Part shown: in pieces, positions 6,806 to 15,239 of the stretch
Layout of the letters: every line of letters starts with the position of its first letter
How positions within the stretch are numbered: position 1 is the stretch's first letter
From: Comamonas testosteroni
GTDB lineage: Bacteria > Pseudomonadota > Gammaproteobacteria > Burkholderiales > Burkholderiaceae_C
Direction of reading: 5' to 3'
Length of the DNA stretch: 64,000 nucleotides
Assembly: GCA_008727115.1 (NCBI GenBank)
Contig: CP044131.1
Span: 2,294,001-2,358,000 of the forward strand
Notes under the pieces: model-generated
The model's input: the letters and a program-made list of their open reading frames with translations, nothing else
Database searches by the model: none
What the model was told of the DNA's origin: nothing
Position numbers and translations under genes: made by a program

Positions 6806-8686
6806 TTACCAGCTCAGCGCCTGTGCCAGCTGCTCGGCGCGGGTTTCGTCACGCGGCGTGACCACCGAGGCTCGCAAAATGGAGCGGCTACCGCCCTGGT
6901 CCACGATCCAGAAAACAACGCGCTTGATAGGCGCTGTGCCTGGCTTGCTTTGCGCCAGGTTTTCCTGCTCGCTCACCTCAAACGTCCACTGACGGCCTTC
7001 TGGCTTGCGGTCCTTGGCCCGTGTTTGCGCCGCGAAGCTGCGTTTTTTCAGCGCCCTCGCCTCCAGGCGGAACTGCTTTTCCAGCGCTGTGCGCAGCAGC
7101 TTTTCCTGAGCTTCATCAGACTCAGGGATCTTCAGGCCCATGGTCAGGCCCAACTGCTGCTCGGTCATCAAATCGCGGTACATCATGCGCTGTGAATCCA
7201 GCGGCTCCTGCAGATGAAAGCCCGCCGCACGCATGGGCAGCACCATGCCGGTGCGGCGGTTTTCCAGCTCGGCCACCTGAGGATCTTTGGCCTGCACCCA
7301 GATATTCTGCAGCCCGCCTGCATTGCGCAGGTACTGACGCATCAGACGCGCTGCATCCTCATCTCTCCCCTGTCGCGCCGCCAGCTCGGCCCCATATTGC
7401 TGGGCCTGGTCGATCAGCTCGGACTCCAGCCTGAACAGGCCAACATAGGGCCAGGCTTGCAATGCCTGATCCAGATATCGCCCAGCATCGGCCTGCTGCC
7501 CCGCCTTGAAGGCGGCAATGCCTGCCACCGTATTCAGGCGAGCCAGCTCGGCAGGGTATTGGGCATCAGACAGCGCAGCGCGGGCCAGCTGACCGGCCTT
7601 GGGCCAGTCCTTGTCGGTTTGCCAGGCCCTTGTCACCGCCTGCTCCTGGCTCGGCAACTGCGGCGGCAGCTCAGGGGCTTTGCTCCATTTCACGGCCTGC
7701 CAGAGCTGGGGCAGTTGCTGCAGCGCGGTATCGCGCTCGCTACCCAACTGCTCGACTCCCAGAGTCAGATTCCAGCTACCGCGCACCAGTGCCCAGTCCA
7801 GATGCAGGATATCGGGCCGCCCCTCGCCTCTTTTCTCGTGGCTGGTCTGCTGGATTTGCACTGTGTCCGTGAACGGCAGCTCAGGCAGCTTGATGGCTGG
7901 CGCGCTGGTTTGATCGCTGGCCAGCATGCTGCGCTTTTCAAGCAGCCATTTCCGCTTGGTCTCAGCATCCATATCCTTGAGCCGAGCGTCGTAGCTCAGA
8001 CGCATGCGAGCCAGCAGACGCTTGCCATCGGGCTTCAAATAAATGTATTGCAGCTGGGCAATGTCCTTGCGATCCTGGGCAGGCTCCAGCCCAAACAACA
8101 CCCAGCGCCCCTGCACCAGCGGCACGCTGAACTGCGCGGCCTGGTAGTGCAGCTGGTTGCGCTCCGTATCCCATTGCCATAGCGGCACAAAAGGCTTGCT
8201 CTCCTGCTTGAGTGCCTGCAGATAGCGATTCAGAGCCGCCTTGTCGTGCGCCATCACCGCCGCCATCAGGCCGCGCTGAATCAGTGTCTGCATCTGGCCG
8301 TTGACAGGGCCCATCTCATCGGACGCCGCCTGCCGCATCATCTGATCGGTCTGCGATACGGCCTGCGCATACTGCCCCTGCTGATAGAGCAAGGTGTAGA
8401 GCAACTCGGAAGCATCGAGCTGCTCATAAGGGTTGCCGCGCGGCTGCGTCATCTCTACCAGCTTGCGCGCCTCTCCTATGGCATCGTCCCAGCGCTTGGC
8501 CCTGGCCGCCTCGACCACAGCGCGGCGCTGCTTGAAAAAAGGTGTGTCCTGCTCGGCGCGTTCAGCCGCCTGATCTGCACTCCCTTGGGTCTCGCTCGCA
8601 TGCAGCTTTGGCGACGTCAGCAGTAATGCGGACAGGGCAATGGCGGTAAGGCTAGAGATTGACGAGCGGCAAGGTAAACAAGGCAT
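6806..8686 (-). CDS. Exported helical-repeat (TPR-like) protein of unknown function
   Basis: I do not recognise the family. From ATG 8686 the product is 626 residues; the reading frame is open to 8782, but the chosen Met precedes a good signal sequence (SSLTAIALSALLLTSPKLHAS). Residues about 40-200 and 370-470 are rich in paired helices of TPR type (AAFKAGQQADAGRYLDQALQ). The C-terminal 70 residues look like a separate beta-rich domain (RVVFWIVDQGGSRSILRAS). It is presumably periplasmic. Its neighbours are yebC upstream (112 bases away, same strand) and, past a strong terminator, the TonB receptor gene. No catalytic motif is visible. Confidence 0.75.
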   Translation of the reverse strand: MPCLPCRSSISSLTAIALSALLLTSPKLHASETQGSADQAAERAEQDTPFFKQRRAVVEAARAKRWDDAIGEARKLVEMTQPRGNPYEQLDASELLYTLLYQQGQYAQAVSQTDQMMRQAASDEMGPVNGQMQTLIQRGLMAAVMAHDKAALNRYLQALKQESKPFVPLWQWDTERNQLHYQAAQFSVPLVQGRWVLFGLEPAQDRKDIAQLQYIYLKPDGKRLLARMRLSYDARLKDMDAETKRKWLLEKRSMLASDQTSAPAIKLPELPFTDTVQIQQTSHEKRGEGRPDILHLDWALVRGSWNLTLGVEQLGSERDTALQQLPQLWQAVKWSKAPELPPQLPSQEQAVTRAWQTDKDWPKAGQLARAALSDAQYPAELARLNTVAGIAAFKAGQQADAGRYLDQALQAWPYVGLFRLESELIDQAQQYGAELAARQGRDEDAARLMRQYLRNAGGLQNIWVQAKDPQVAELENRRTGMVLPMRAAGFHLQEPLDSQRMMYRDLMTEQQLGLTMGLKIPESDEAQEKLLRTALEKQFRLEARALKKRSFAAQTRAKDRKPEGRQWTFEVSEQENLAQSKPGTAPIKRVVFWIVDQGGSRSILRASVVTPRDETRAEQLAQALSW

Positions 8687-8798
8687 GAGACGGCAGACAA
8701 CGGCAGTTCGACAGGCTTGCAGTATAGAAAGCCAAGATGCCCGCCCCATGAAAAAAGAGCAGCACATGGCCGCTCTTTTCAACTGAAGGCGAGGTCGC

Positions 8799-9503
8799 TC
8801 AGTCCACCAGGCCGGCGTAGACGTGCTGCACGTCGTCGTCGTTTTCCAGACCCGCCAGGAAGTCCTGCACTTCTTCCTGCTGCTCGGCAGACAGACTGCC
8901 CATGCTCACAGGATTCTTGGCTTTGTAGCCCAGCTTGACCGACAGCACCTTGATGCCTTGAGCGGGCAGCGCCTTGCTGACGGCATCCAGATCTGCGATC
9001 TCGGTAATGAACAGGGTCACGCCCTCTTCATCGCCGGGTTCAAAGTCCTGGGCGCCTGCTTCAATGGCGGCCATTTCCACGTCGGCACCGTTTTCAGGCT
9101 CGCCTTCGATCATGCCCACATGGTCAAAGTCCCATGCCACGGCGCTCATCTGGCCCTTGCGAAAGCACACGCGCATATTGGGAGCCGTGCGGTTGGGGTT
9201 GTCGGTCAGGCACTCCACCATCACGGGAACGCGATGCGGGGCATAGCCCTCAAACAGCACGCTGGAGTAGTTCACGGCATCAGCGCCAACCCCAGATCCC
9301 TTCTTGATCGCGCGGTCCAGCGTGTCCTTGGGCATGGATGCCTTGCGGGCCGCTTCCACCGCCATGCGCAGACGCGAATTGGCCGTCACATCACCGCCAC
9401 CCAGGCGGGCTGCGACGGTAATTTCCTTGACCAGCTTGCCAAACAGCTTACCCTTGGCATCGGCGACCAGCGCCTTGCCCTTTGCTTTCCATTGCGCGCC
9501 CAT
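8799..9503 (-). CDS. yebC: YebC/PmpR family protein (TACO1 homologue)
   Basis: A 234-residue cytoplasmic protein with the hallmark YebC start ([20 protein letters not shown], then [13 protein letters not shown]) and the typical three-domain length of about 240. Family members were first described as DNA-binding regulators (PmpR). More recent work also links YebC to translation of proline-rich stretches, and TACO1 is the mitochondrial member. The strongly conserved [21 protein letters not shown] block is complete (here spanning about residues 40-62). In many bacteria the gene is near ruvC; here it is not. No partner can be assigned. Confidence 0.95.
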   Translation of the reverse strand: MGAQWKAKGKALVADAKGKLFGKLVKEITVAARLGGGDVTANSRLRMAVEAARKASMPKDTLDRAIKKGSGVGADAVNYSSVLFEGYAPHRVPVMVECLTDNPNRTAPNMRVCFRKGQMSAVAWDFDHVGMIEGEPENGADVEMAAIEAGAQDFEPGDEEGVTLFITEIADLDAVSKALPAQGIKVLSVKLGYKAKNPVSMGSLSAEQQEEVQDFLAGLENDDDVQHVYAGLVD

Positions 9504-9688
9504 GGCTGCGTTCCTTGTTGAATATGGTCCAAGCCTGCGCTGTGCTCACAGGCTGCTCGCCAAAACTGCGGCGAGCAAAAGCCGGATTTATACACCTGCC
9601 CGCCATCTTGTGTCGGCAGGCTACATCAAGTCCGGGTCACAAATACAGGCAAGTGGCAAGCCGCTGCGTGCATCTCCAGGAGAAAACC

Positions 9689-10831
9689 ATGTACCGCCTC
9701 ACCGCTCACGTACTCAGTTGCAGCGCGCTGGCGCTGTTCGCAGCTCAGGCCTACGCGGCCCCAGAATTGCGCCTCCAGACCGTCGCGACCGGGCTGGAAC
9801 ACCCCTGGGCGCTGGCATTCTTGCCTGACGGGCGCTTTCTGGTGACCGAGCGGCCCGGTCGTCTGCGCATTGTGCAAGTCGACGGCAGACTCAATGCACC
9901 ACTGCAAGGTCTGCCTGCCATGGCCACTGAAGGCCAAGGAGGCTTGCTGGATGTAGTGCTGGACAGCGACTTTGCACGCAATCGCCAGCTGTATTTTTGT
10001 TTTTCCGAGCCAGGAAAAGACGCCGATCGAGGCAAGAACAGCACAGCCCTAGCCAAGGCCAGGCTTTCCTCAGATGCCACGGCCTTAGAGGACGTGCAAT
10101 TGCTGTTCCGCCAACGCCCCAAGATCGCCTCGGCTCTTCACTTTGGTTGTCGCATTGTGGAGCGCAAGCTCAATGGCAAGCCCGACGGCTCTCTGTTTCT
10201 GACTCTGGGCGAGCGCTACAAGGCCATGCACGATGCGCAGAACCTGCAAACCCACCTGGGCAAGATCGTTCGCATCCACAAAGACGGCAGCGTACCGCGC
10301 GACAACCCGTTTGCAAGCAAGCCTCCTGCCCTGCCCGAGATCTGGAGCTATGGCCACCGCAACAGCCAGGGTGCAGCACTGGGGCCGGGCGACGAACTCT
10401 GGATGACCGAGCATGGACCGCAAGGCGGCGATGAGCTCAACCACATCGCACCAGGCAAGAATTACGGCTGGCCCGTCATTACCTATGGCGAAAACTATGG
10501 CGGAGGCAAGATCGGCGCCGGCATCACCGAAAAGGCAGACATGGAGCAGCCCCGGCATTACTGGGCACCCTCTATCGCCCCCTCGGGGCTCGCCTATCTG
10601 AACAGTGAGCGCTATGGCTTGGCCTGGAAAGGCTCTTTCATCACAGGCGCGCTCAAGGCCATGCAGCTGCAACGCCTGCAGATTACCGATGGCAAGCTCA
10701 CCGCCAGCGAGATGCTGCTGCCCCGCCTGGGCCAGCGCGTTCGCGATGTGCGCCAAGGCCCGGACGGCCTGCTGTATCTGCTCACCGACTCACCCGACGG
10801 GCAATTGCTGCGCGTATTGCCGGCTCCATGA
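9689..10831 (+). CDS. PQQ-dependent sugar dehydrogenase (YliI/sGDH-type beta-propeller), secreted
   Basis: A 380-residue periplasmic protein. ATG 9689 is chosen because of the CAGGAGA ribosome-binding site and the signal peptide that follows (LSCSALALFAAQAYAAP). The glucose/sorbosone dehydrogenase fold is shown by EHPWALAFLPDGRFLVTERP near the N-terminus and by YGHRNSQG and WMTEHGPQGGDELN in the middle. Family members oxidise aldose sugars with PQQ and pass electrons to the respiratory chain. No pqq biosynthesis genes are in the window, so the cofactor is made elsewhere or taken up. The physiological sugar is unknown. Confidence 0.92.
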   Translation: MYRLTAHVLSCSALALFAAQAYAAPELRLQTVATGLEHPWALAFLPDGRFLVTERPGRLRIVQVDGRLNAPLQGLPAMATEGQGGLLDVVLDSDFARNRQLYFCFSEPGKDADRGKNSTALAKARLSSDATALEDVQLLFRQRPKIASALHFGCRIVERKLNGKPDGSLFLTLGERYKAMHDAQNLQTHLGKIVRIHKDGSVPRDNPFASKPPALPEIWSYGHRNSQGAALGPGDELWMTEHGPQGGDELNHIAPGKNYGWPVITYGENYGGGKIGAGITEKADMEQPRHYWAPSIAPSGLAYLNSERYGLAWKGSFITGALKAMQLQRLQITDGKLTASEMLLPRLGQRVRDVRQGPDGLLYLLTDSPDGQLLRVLPAP

Positions 10832-10894
10832 GCCACTTCAAGCCTCGCATACAGCGTCACAATGCCGGATCAATCAAAACAAAACGCGTGATCT

Positions 10895-12124
10895 ATGCTC
10901 AATGCCTTGTGGCTGGGTTTCTTTCTGGTGGCGGCCGTTGCGGCGCTGGCGCAGTGGCTGATGGGTGGTCAGGCCGACGTCTTTACGGCCATGGTGCAAT
11001 CGCTGTTTGCCATGGCCAAGCTCTCGGTCGAGGTCATGGTGCTGCTGTTTGGCACGCTGACGCTGTGGCTGGGATTTTTGCGCATTGCCGAGAAAGCCGG
11101 CATCGTCGAATGGCTGGCCAAGGTGCTGGGCCCGCTGTTTGCCAAGCTCATGCCCGAGGTGCCGCGCGGCCACCCTGCTCTGGGCCTGATTACGCTGAAC
11201 TTTGCGGCCAACGGCCTGGGTCTGGATAACGCGGCCACGCCCATGGGCCTCAAAGCCATGCGCGCGCTGCAGGAGCTGAACCCGAGCCCGGACACCGCCA
11301 CCAATGCGCAGATTCTGTTTCTGGTGCTCAACGCCTCCTCGCTGACGCTGCTACCCGTCACCATCTTCATGTACCGCATGCAGCAAGGCGCGCCCGACCC
11401 TACGCTGGTGTTCCTGCCCATCTTGCTGGCCACTTCTGCCTCCACATTAGTGGGCCTGTTCAGCGTGGCGCTGGTGCAGCGCCTGCCCATCTTCAGCCCC
11501 GTGGTGCTGGCCTATCTGCTGCCCGTGGCTCTGCTGCTGGCGGGATTCATGGCGTTTTTGACCACGCTCAGCGCTGCGGCCCTAGCACAGCTGTCGTCAC
11601 TGCTGGGCAATCTCACCTTGTTCGCGCTGATCGTGCTGTTTGTCGCCATGGGTGCCTGGAAGAAGGTTGCCGTGTACGACAGCTTTATCGAAGGCGCCAA
11701 GGAAGGCTTTGATGTGGCCAAGGGCCTGCTGCCCTATCTGGTGGCGATGCTCTGCGCCGTGGGCGTGTTTCGCGCCTCGGGGGCGCTGGAATATGTGCTG
11801 TCTGCCATTCGCTGGGCGGTAGATGCCGTGGGCATGGATGCCCGCTTTGTCGATGCGCTGCCCACGGCGCTGGTCAAACCGTTTTCGGGCAGCGCCGCCC
11901 GCGCCATGCTGATCGAAACCATGCAAAGCCAAGGCGTGGACAGCTTTGCTGCCCTGGTCGCCGCCACCGTGCAAGGCAGCACCGAAACCACCTTCTACGT
12001 GCTGGCCGTGTACTTTGGCGCCGTAGGCATTCAGCGCGCCCGCCATGCCGTGCCCTGTGCACTGGTGGCCGAACTGGCAGGCGTGGTGGCCGCCATCGTG
12101 GTTTGCTATCAATTTTTTGGGTGA
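10895..12124 (+). CDS. SpmA-SpmB fusion, nucleoside-recognition (Gate) domain membrane protein
   Basis: A 409-residue inner-membrane protein with about ten predicted transmembrane helices. The N-terminal half matches SpmA (LTLWLGFLRIAEKAGIVEWL, GHPALGLITLNFAANGLGLDN) and the C-terminal half matches SpmB (FIEGAKEGFDVAKGLLPYLV, GSTETTFYVLAVYFGAVGI). Each half is a Gate domain, related to nucleoside transporters. In Bacillus the two separate proteins take part in spore maturation. In non-sporulating proteobacteria the fused protein has no settled role and may be a transporter. It starts 63 bases after the sugar dehydrogenase stop and may be co-transcribed with it. Confidence 0.92.
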   Translation: MLNALWLGFFLVAAVAALAQWLMGGQADVFTAMVQSLFAMAKLSVEVMVLLFGTLTLWLGFLRIAEKAGIVEWLAKVLGPLFAKLMPEVPRGHPALGLITLNFAANGLGLDNAATPMGLKAMRALQELNPSPDTATNAQILFLVLNASSLTLLPVTIFMYRMQQGAPDPTLVFLPILLATSASTLVGLFSVALVQRLPIFSPVVLAYLLPVALLLAGFMAFLTTLSAAALAQLSSLLGNLTLFALIVLFVAMGAWKKVAVYDSFIEGAKEGFDVAKGLLPYLVAMLCAVGVFRASGALEYVLSAIRWAVDAVGMDARFVDALPTALVKPFSGSAARAMLIETMQSQGVDSFAALVAATVQGSTETTFYVLAVYFGAVGIQRARHAVPCALVAELAGVVAAIVVCYQFFG

Positions 12125-12185
12125 GTCGCTTGATGGGCGTGCGCTGCAGCCTGTTTTCCTGAAATTATTTTTCGAAGGCCATCCC

Positions 12186-12812
12186 ATGAAAACTGCCGAC
12201 CCAGCCTCGTTCAAAGTCTCGTGGCAACGCGCCTGGCAAGGCTTGCAGTTGGAGCCTGCCGAAGGGCTGATGGAGCAATTGCTGGTTGCCTATTCAGAGC
12301 CCCAGCGCCACTACCACACGCTGCAGCATCTGGGCGAATGCCTGATGCATTTCGACGCGGTGCAGCATCTGGCTCAACAGCCCGCCGAAATGGAGCTGGC
12401 ACTGTGGTTTCACGATGCCGTCTATGAAGTCAAAGCCCAAGACAACGAGCTGCGCAGTGCACAATGGGCAGTGAACGCCCTGCAGCACAGCGGTGCCAGC
12501 GATGCGCTCTGCCAGCGAATGCACGCCCTCATCATGGCTACCTGCCACACTGCCACGCCTGTGGATTCAGATGCTCAGTTGCTGGTCGATATTGACCTGG
12601 CCATTCTGGGCGCCAGCCCCGAACGCTTTGCAGAATATGACGAGCAAGTACGCGCCGAATACAGTTGGGTGCCCAAGCTGATTTACGGTTTCAAGCGCAA
12701 ACAGGTGTTGCATAGCTTTTTGCAGCGCCCGCAGATTTACAGCACTGCACACTTTCAGCAAGCACTGGAAATTCAGGCCAGTAGCAACCTGCGCAAAGCT
12801 ACTGGAGCCTGA
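12186..12812 (+). CDS. Predicted metal-dependent HD-superfamily phosphohydrolase
   Basis: A 208-residue cytoplasmic protein from ATG 12186, with GAAGG at a suitable distance upstream. It belongs to the COG4339-type HD hydrolases: RHYHTLQHL provides metal-ligand His residues, LALWFHDAVYE is the HD motif, and MATCHTATP lies further on. Family members are annotated as phosphohydrolases with unknown nucleotide substrate. It follows the SpmAB fusion by 61 bases on the same strand. The last codons overlap a perfect 8-bp hairpin (CCAGTAGC at 12778-12785 with GCTACTGG at 12798-12805), so the C-terminal residues SSNLRKATGA may have been contributed by an intergenic repeat. Confidence 0.9.
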   Translation: MKTADPASFKVSWQRAWQGLQLEPAEGLMEQLLVAYSEPQRHYHTLQHLGECLMHFDAVQHLAQQPAEMELALWFHDAVYEVKAQDNELRSAQWAVNALQHSGASDALCQRMHALIMATCHTATPVDSDAQLLVDIDLAILGASPERFAEYDEQVRAEYSWVPKLIYGFKRKQVLHSFLQRPQIYSTAHFQQALEIQASSNLRKATGA

Positions 12813-12842
12813 AATGCGCAGCGCCACGTCCCCAAAAGCTGC

Positions 12843-14282
12843 TTACTGCTCCGGCACAATGCCATCGGCATAGTCATACAGCTCGCCCAGGATTTCCTCG
12901 GCGCGCTCATCGGCGGTTTCAGACAGGGCATCGATCATGGCAAACATCTGCTCTGCCGTGCGTGCACCACCCGCCCCTTCGATCAGGCAGGCAGCGCGGT
13001 GCTCTTCCCAGCGCTGCTGCTCCTGCGGATTGAGCGTCTGGGGGAAGTTGCGCGCGCGATAGCGCCAGACCAGCTCGGTCAGGCGGGCATCGTCAAAGCC
13101 GGTCTTGTCCAGCGCCAGCTCCTGCGGCGACAGGCGCTTGAGGCGCTCCAGGCGGCGGCGGTCTTCATTGCCGACAAAGCCGCCATACAGATCCTGATCG
13201 GCATCCAGCGGTTCACCGGCTTCGCGCGTGAACACGGCTTTCCATTGCGCGCTCATATCGGGCAGATCTCGGGCAATAGCGGCATGCTGCATGCATTGCT
13301 CCATGTTCACGCCCCATTTTTCGGCCATGGCCGGGCTCAGCGTCTTGAGGCTGCCCACCACCATGGGCGATTTGTTGACGTGAATATTCTTGATGGGCAG
13401 GCGCGTCACGCCCTCGGGCATGTCCGCCTGGCGCGTGAACATGCGCAAACGCAGGTCTTCGATGCTGATGCCGGCTAGCTCTGACGGATCGGCCGCCAGA
13501 TCCCAGCAGATCACTTCATTCTTGTTGGTCGGGTGCGTGGCCAGCGGCCACATTACGGCCAGGCAGCCGCGCGCGGGGCTGATCATGCCGGTCACATGCA
13601 GGAAAGGACGAGCGTGCTCCTGCGTGGCGGGCAAGCCCATCTCGCGCAGCGCGCCATCTTTTTTGTGCAGACCAAAGGCAAAGTCAAACAAGCGTGGCTG
13701 CTTGCTGCGAATCAGCCGCGCCAGCCCGAAGGTGGCGCGCACATCGCTGAGCGCATCGTGGGCTTGTTCATGCAGCAGGCCGTTGGCGCGGGCCAGGTCT
13801 TCGAGCTTGAAGCTGGGTGTGCCGTCTTCCTTTTGCGGCCAGTTAATGCCATCCGGGCGCAGCGCATAGACCATGCGCACGACATCGAGCAAATCCCAGC
13901 GGCCACAGCCGTTTTGCCATTCGCGCGCATAGGGGTCGGTCAGATTGCGCCAGAACATGAAGCGCGTGATCTCGTCGTCAAAGCGGATGGTGTTGTAGCC
14001 CACGCCTACGGTACCGGCCAGGGAGAGCTCGGCCTCAATCAAGGACGAGAATTCATGCTCGGGCACACCCTCTGCCAGTGCCTTTTGCGGCGTGATGCCG
14101 GTAATCAGGCAGGACTGCGGATCGGGCAGATAGTCGTTCGCAGGCTGGCAATACCACATGACGGGCTCGCCAATCTCGTTGAGCTCGGCGTCCGTGCGTA
14201 TGCCCGCAAACTGCGCTGGGCGGTCATAGCGCGGCTGGGCGCCAAAGGTTTCGTAGTCGTGCCAGAAGAAGGTATGAGCCAT
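12843..14282 (-). CDS. sbcB: Exodeoxyribonuclease I
   Basis: A 479-residue DEDD-family 3'-5' single-strand exonuclease that acts in mismatch repair and recombination. The first acidic motif (FFWHDYETFG) is at the N-terminus, a second region (VGYNTIRFDDEITRFMFWRN) at about 97-116, and the ExoIII motif with catalytic His and Asp (HDALSDVRATFGLARLI) at about 178-194. The C-terminal half carries the SH3-like and helical domains of ExoI. Length agrees with E. coli ExoI (475). It is convergent with the HD hydrolase gene (30-base gap). It lies downstream of the class II sirtuin gene on the same strand, with a copy of the dispersed repeat between them. Confidence 0.96.
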   Translation of the reverse strand: MAHTFFWHDYETFGAQPRYDRPAQFAGIRTDAELNEIGEPVMWYCQPANDYLPDPQSCLITGITPQKALAEGVPEHEFSSLIEAELSLAGTVGVGYNTIRFDDEITRFMFWRNLTDPYAREWQNGCGRWDLLDVVRMVYALRPDGINWPQKEDGTPSFKLEDLARANGLLHEQAHDALSDVRATFGLARLIRSKQPRLFDFAFGLHKKDGALREMGLPATQEHARPFLHVTGMISPARGCLAVMWPLATHPTNKNEVICWDLAADPSELAGISIEDLRLRMFTRQADMPEGVTRLPIKNIHVNKSPMVVGSLKTLSPAMAEKWGVNMEQCMQHAAIARDLPDMSAQWKAVFTREAGEPLDADQDLYGGFVGNEDRRRLERLKRLSPQELALDKTGFDDARLTELVWRYRARNFPQTLNPQEQQRWEEHRAACLIEGAGGARTAEQMFAMIDALSETADERAEEILGELYDYADGIVPEQ

Positions 14283-14319
14283 GGGCTGGAAGTATGCCTG
14301 CGAAGAGATGCCCGTCTGA

Positions 14320-14383
14320 AATAATCATCAAATCAGCCTCTAAGGCAATACCAGCATACGCAAGCAGCTATCAAAAAAGATTA
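14320..14383 (-). repeat. Dispersed GATAGCTGCTAGCGCTT repeat, copy 4 (long form)
   Basis: The minus strand reads TTTTGATAGCTGCTTGCGTA, followed by a variable middle and GAGGCTGATTTGATGATTAT. It occupies most of the gap between the sirtuin and sbcB genes. Confidence 0.75.
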
Positions 14384-14396
14384 TTCCTGGCATCAA

Positions 14397-15239
14397 TCAC
14401 TGCTGTAGTGCTTTCACCAAGGCCATCAGCGTCTGCCCCACATCGGCCTCCAGCTTGAACTCCAGCAATGCATCGGCCCGCGTCACGCCCTGGTTGATGG
14501 CAGCAATGCTTTTGCCCTGCTCCTGCGCCGCCAGTGCAAAGCGGTAACCCGAATACACCATCAGCGAGGAACCAACGATCAGCAAGGCATCGGCACGGCT
14601 CATGGCATCCTGGCAGCGCTGCACCCGCTCACGCGGCACGGATTCGCCGTAGAACACCACATCGGGCTTGAGCACGCCCGTGCCGCAATGCGGGCAGGCT
14701 GGCACCTCAAACGCGCTGAAGTCACGGCCTTCCAGATCGGCATCGCCATCCGGCGCTGGCGCGGCATAGAGCTGCGCCCAGGCAGGGTTCAGCGCCAGCA
14801 ATTGCTGCTGCAAATCCGCTCGCGCCAAGGTGTGGTCGCAGGCCATGCAGCGCACGGTATCGATGCGGCCATGCAAATCCACCACATGGCGGCTGCCTGC
14901 CGCGCTATGCAGTCCATCCACGTTCTGGGTAATTAAAAGCTCCAGCCAACCGCCCTGCTCCAGTAGCGCCAGCGCCTTGTGGGCCGTGCCGGGCTGGGCC
15001 TGCCCCATCACACGCCAGCCCAGCATGGAGCGCGCCCAGTAGCGCTTGCGCACCAGCTCGTCGCCCATGAATGCCTGATAAGTCACGGGCTGGGGCCGCT
15101 TCCACTGCCCGCTGGCGTCGCGATAGTCGGGAATGCCGACTTCCGTGCTACAGCCCGCACCGCTGATGACGACTATCCGGGGATGCTCATGCAACCAGTA
15201 TTGAAGGCGCTCCTGCGCCAGTCGCTCGTTCAGTTTCAT
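14397..15239 (-). CDS. NAD-dependent protein deacylase, Sir2 family (class II type)
   Basis: A 280-residue cytoplasmic sirtuin that removes acyl groups from lysines using NAD+. Visible motifs are the NAD-binding GAGCSTEVGIPDYR (about 27-40), the TQNVDGLH catalytic block with His in DLHGR, a zinc site formed by CMAC and CPHC, and VGSSLMVYSGYR. The pairing of GAGCSTE..GIPDYR with KRYWARSM resembles class II (SIRT4-like) enzymes rather than the desuccinylase type. The start overlaps the cardiolipin synthase stop by one base (TAATG), so translation is probably coupled. A second sirtuin of a different class lies 3.6 kb away. Confidence 0.93.
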   Translation of the reverse strand: MKLNERLAQERLQYWLHEHPRIVVISGAGCSTEVGIPDYRDASGQWKRPQPVTYQAFMGDELVRKRYWARSMLGWRVMGQAQPGTAHKALALLEQGGWLELLITQNVDGLHSAAGSRHVVDLHGRIDTVRCMACDHTLARADLQQQLLALNPAWAQLYAAPAPDGDADLEGRDFSAFEVPACPHCGTGVLKPDVVFYGESVPRERVQRCQDAMSRADALLIVGSSLMVYSGYRFALAAQEQGKSIAAINQGVTRADALLEFKLEADVGQTLMALVKALQQ

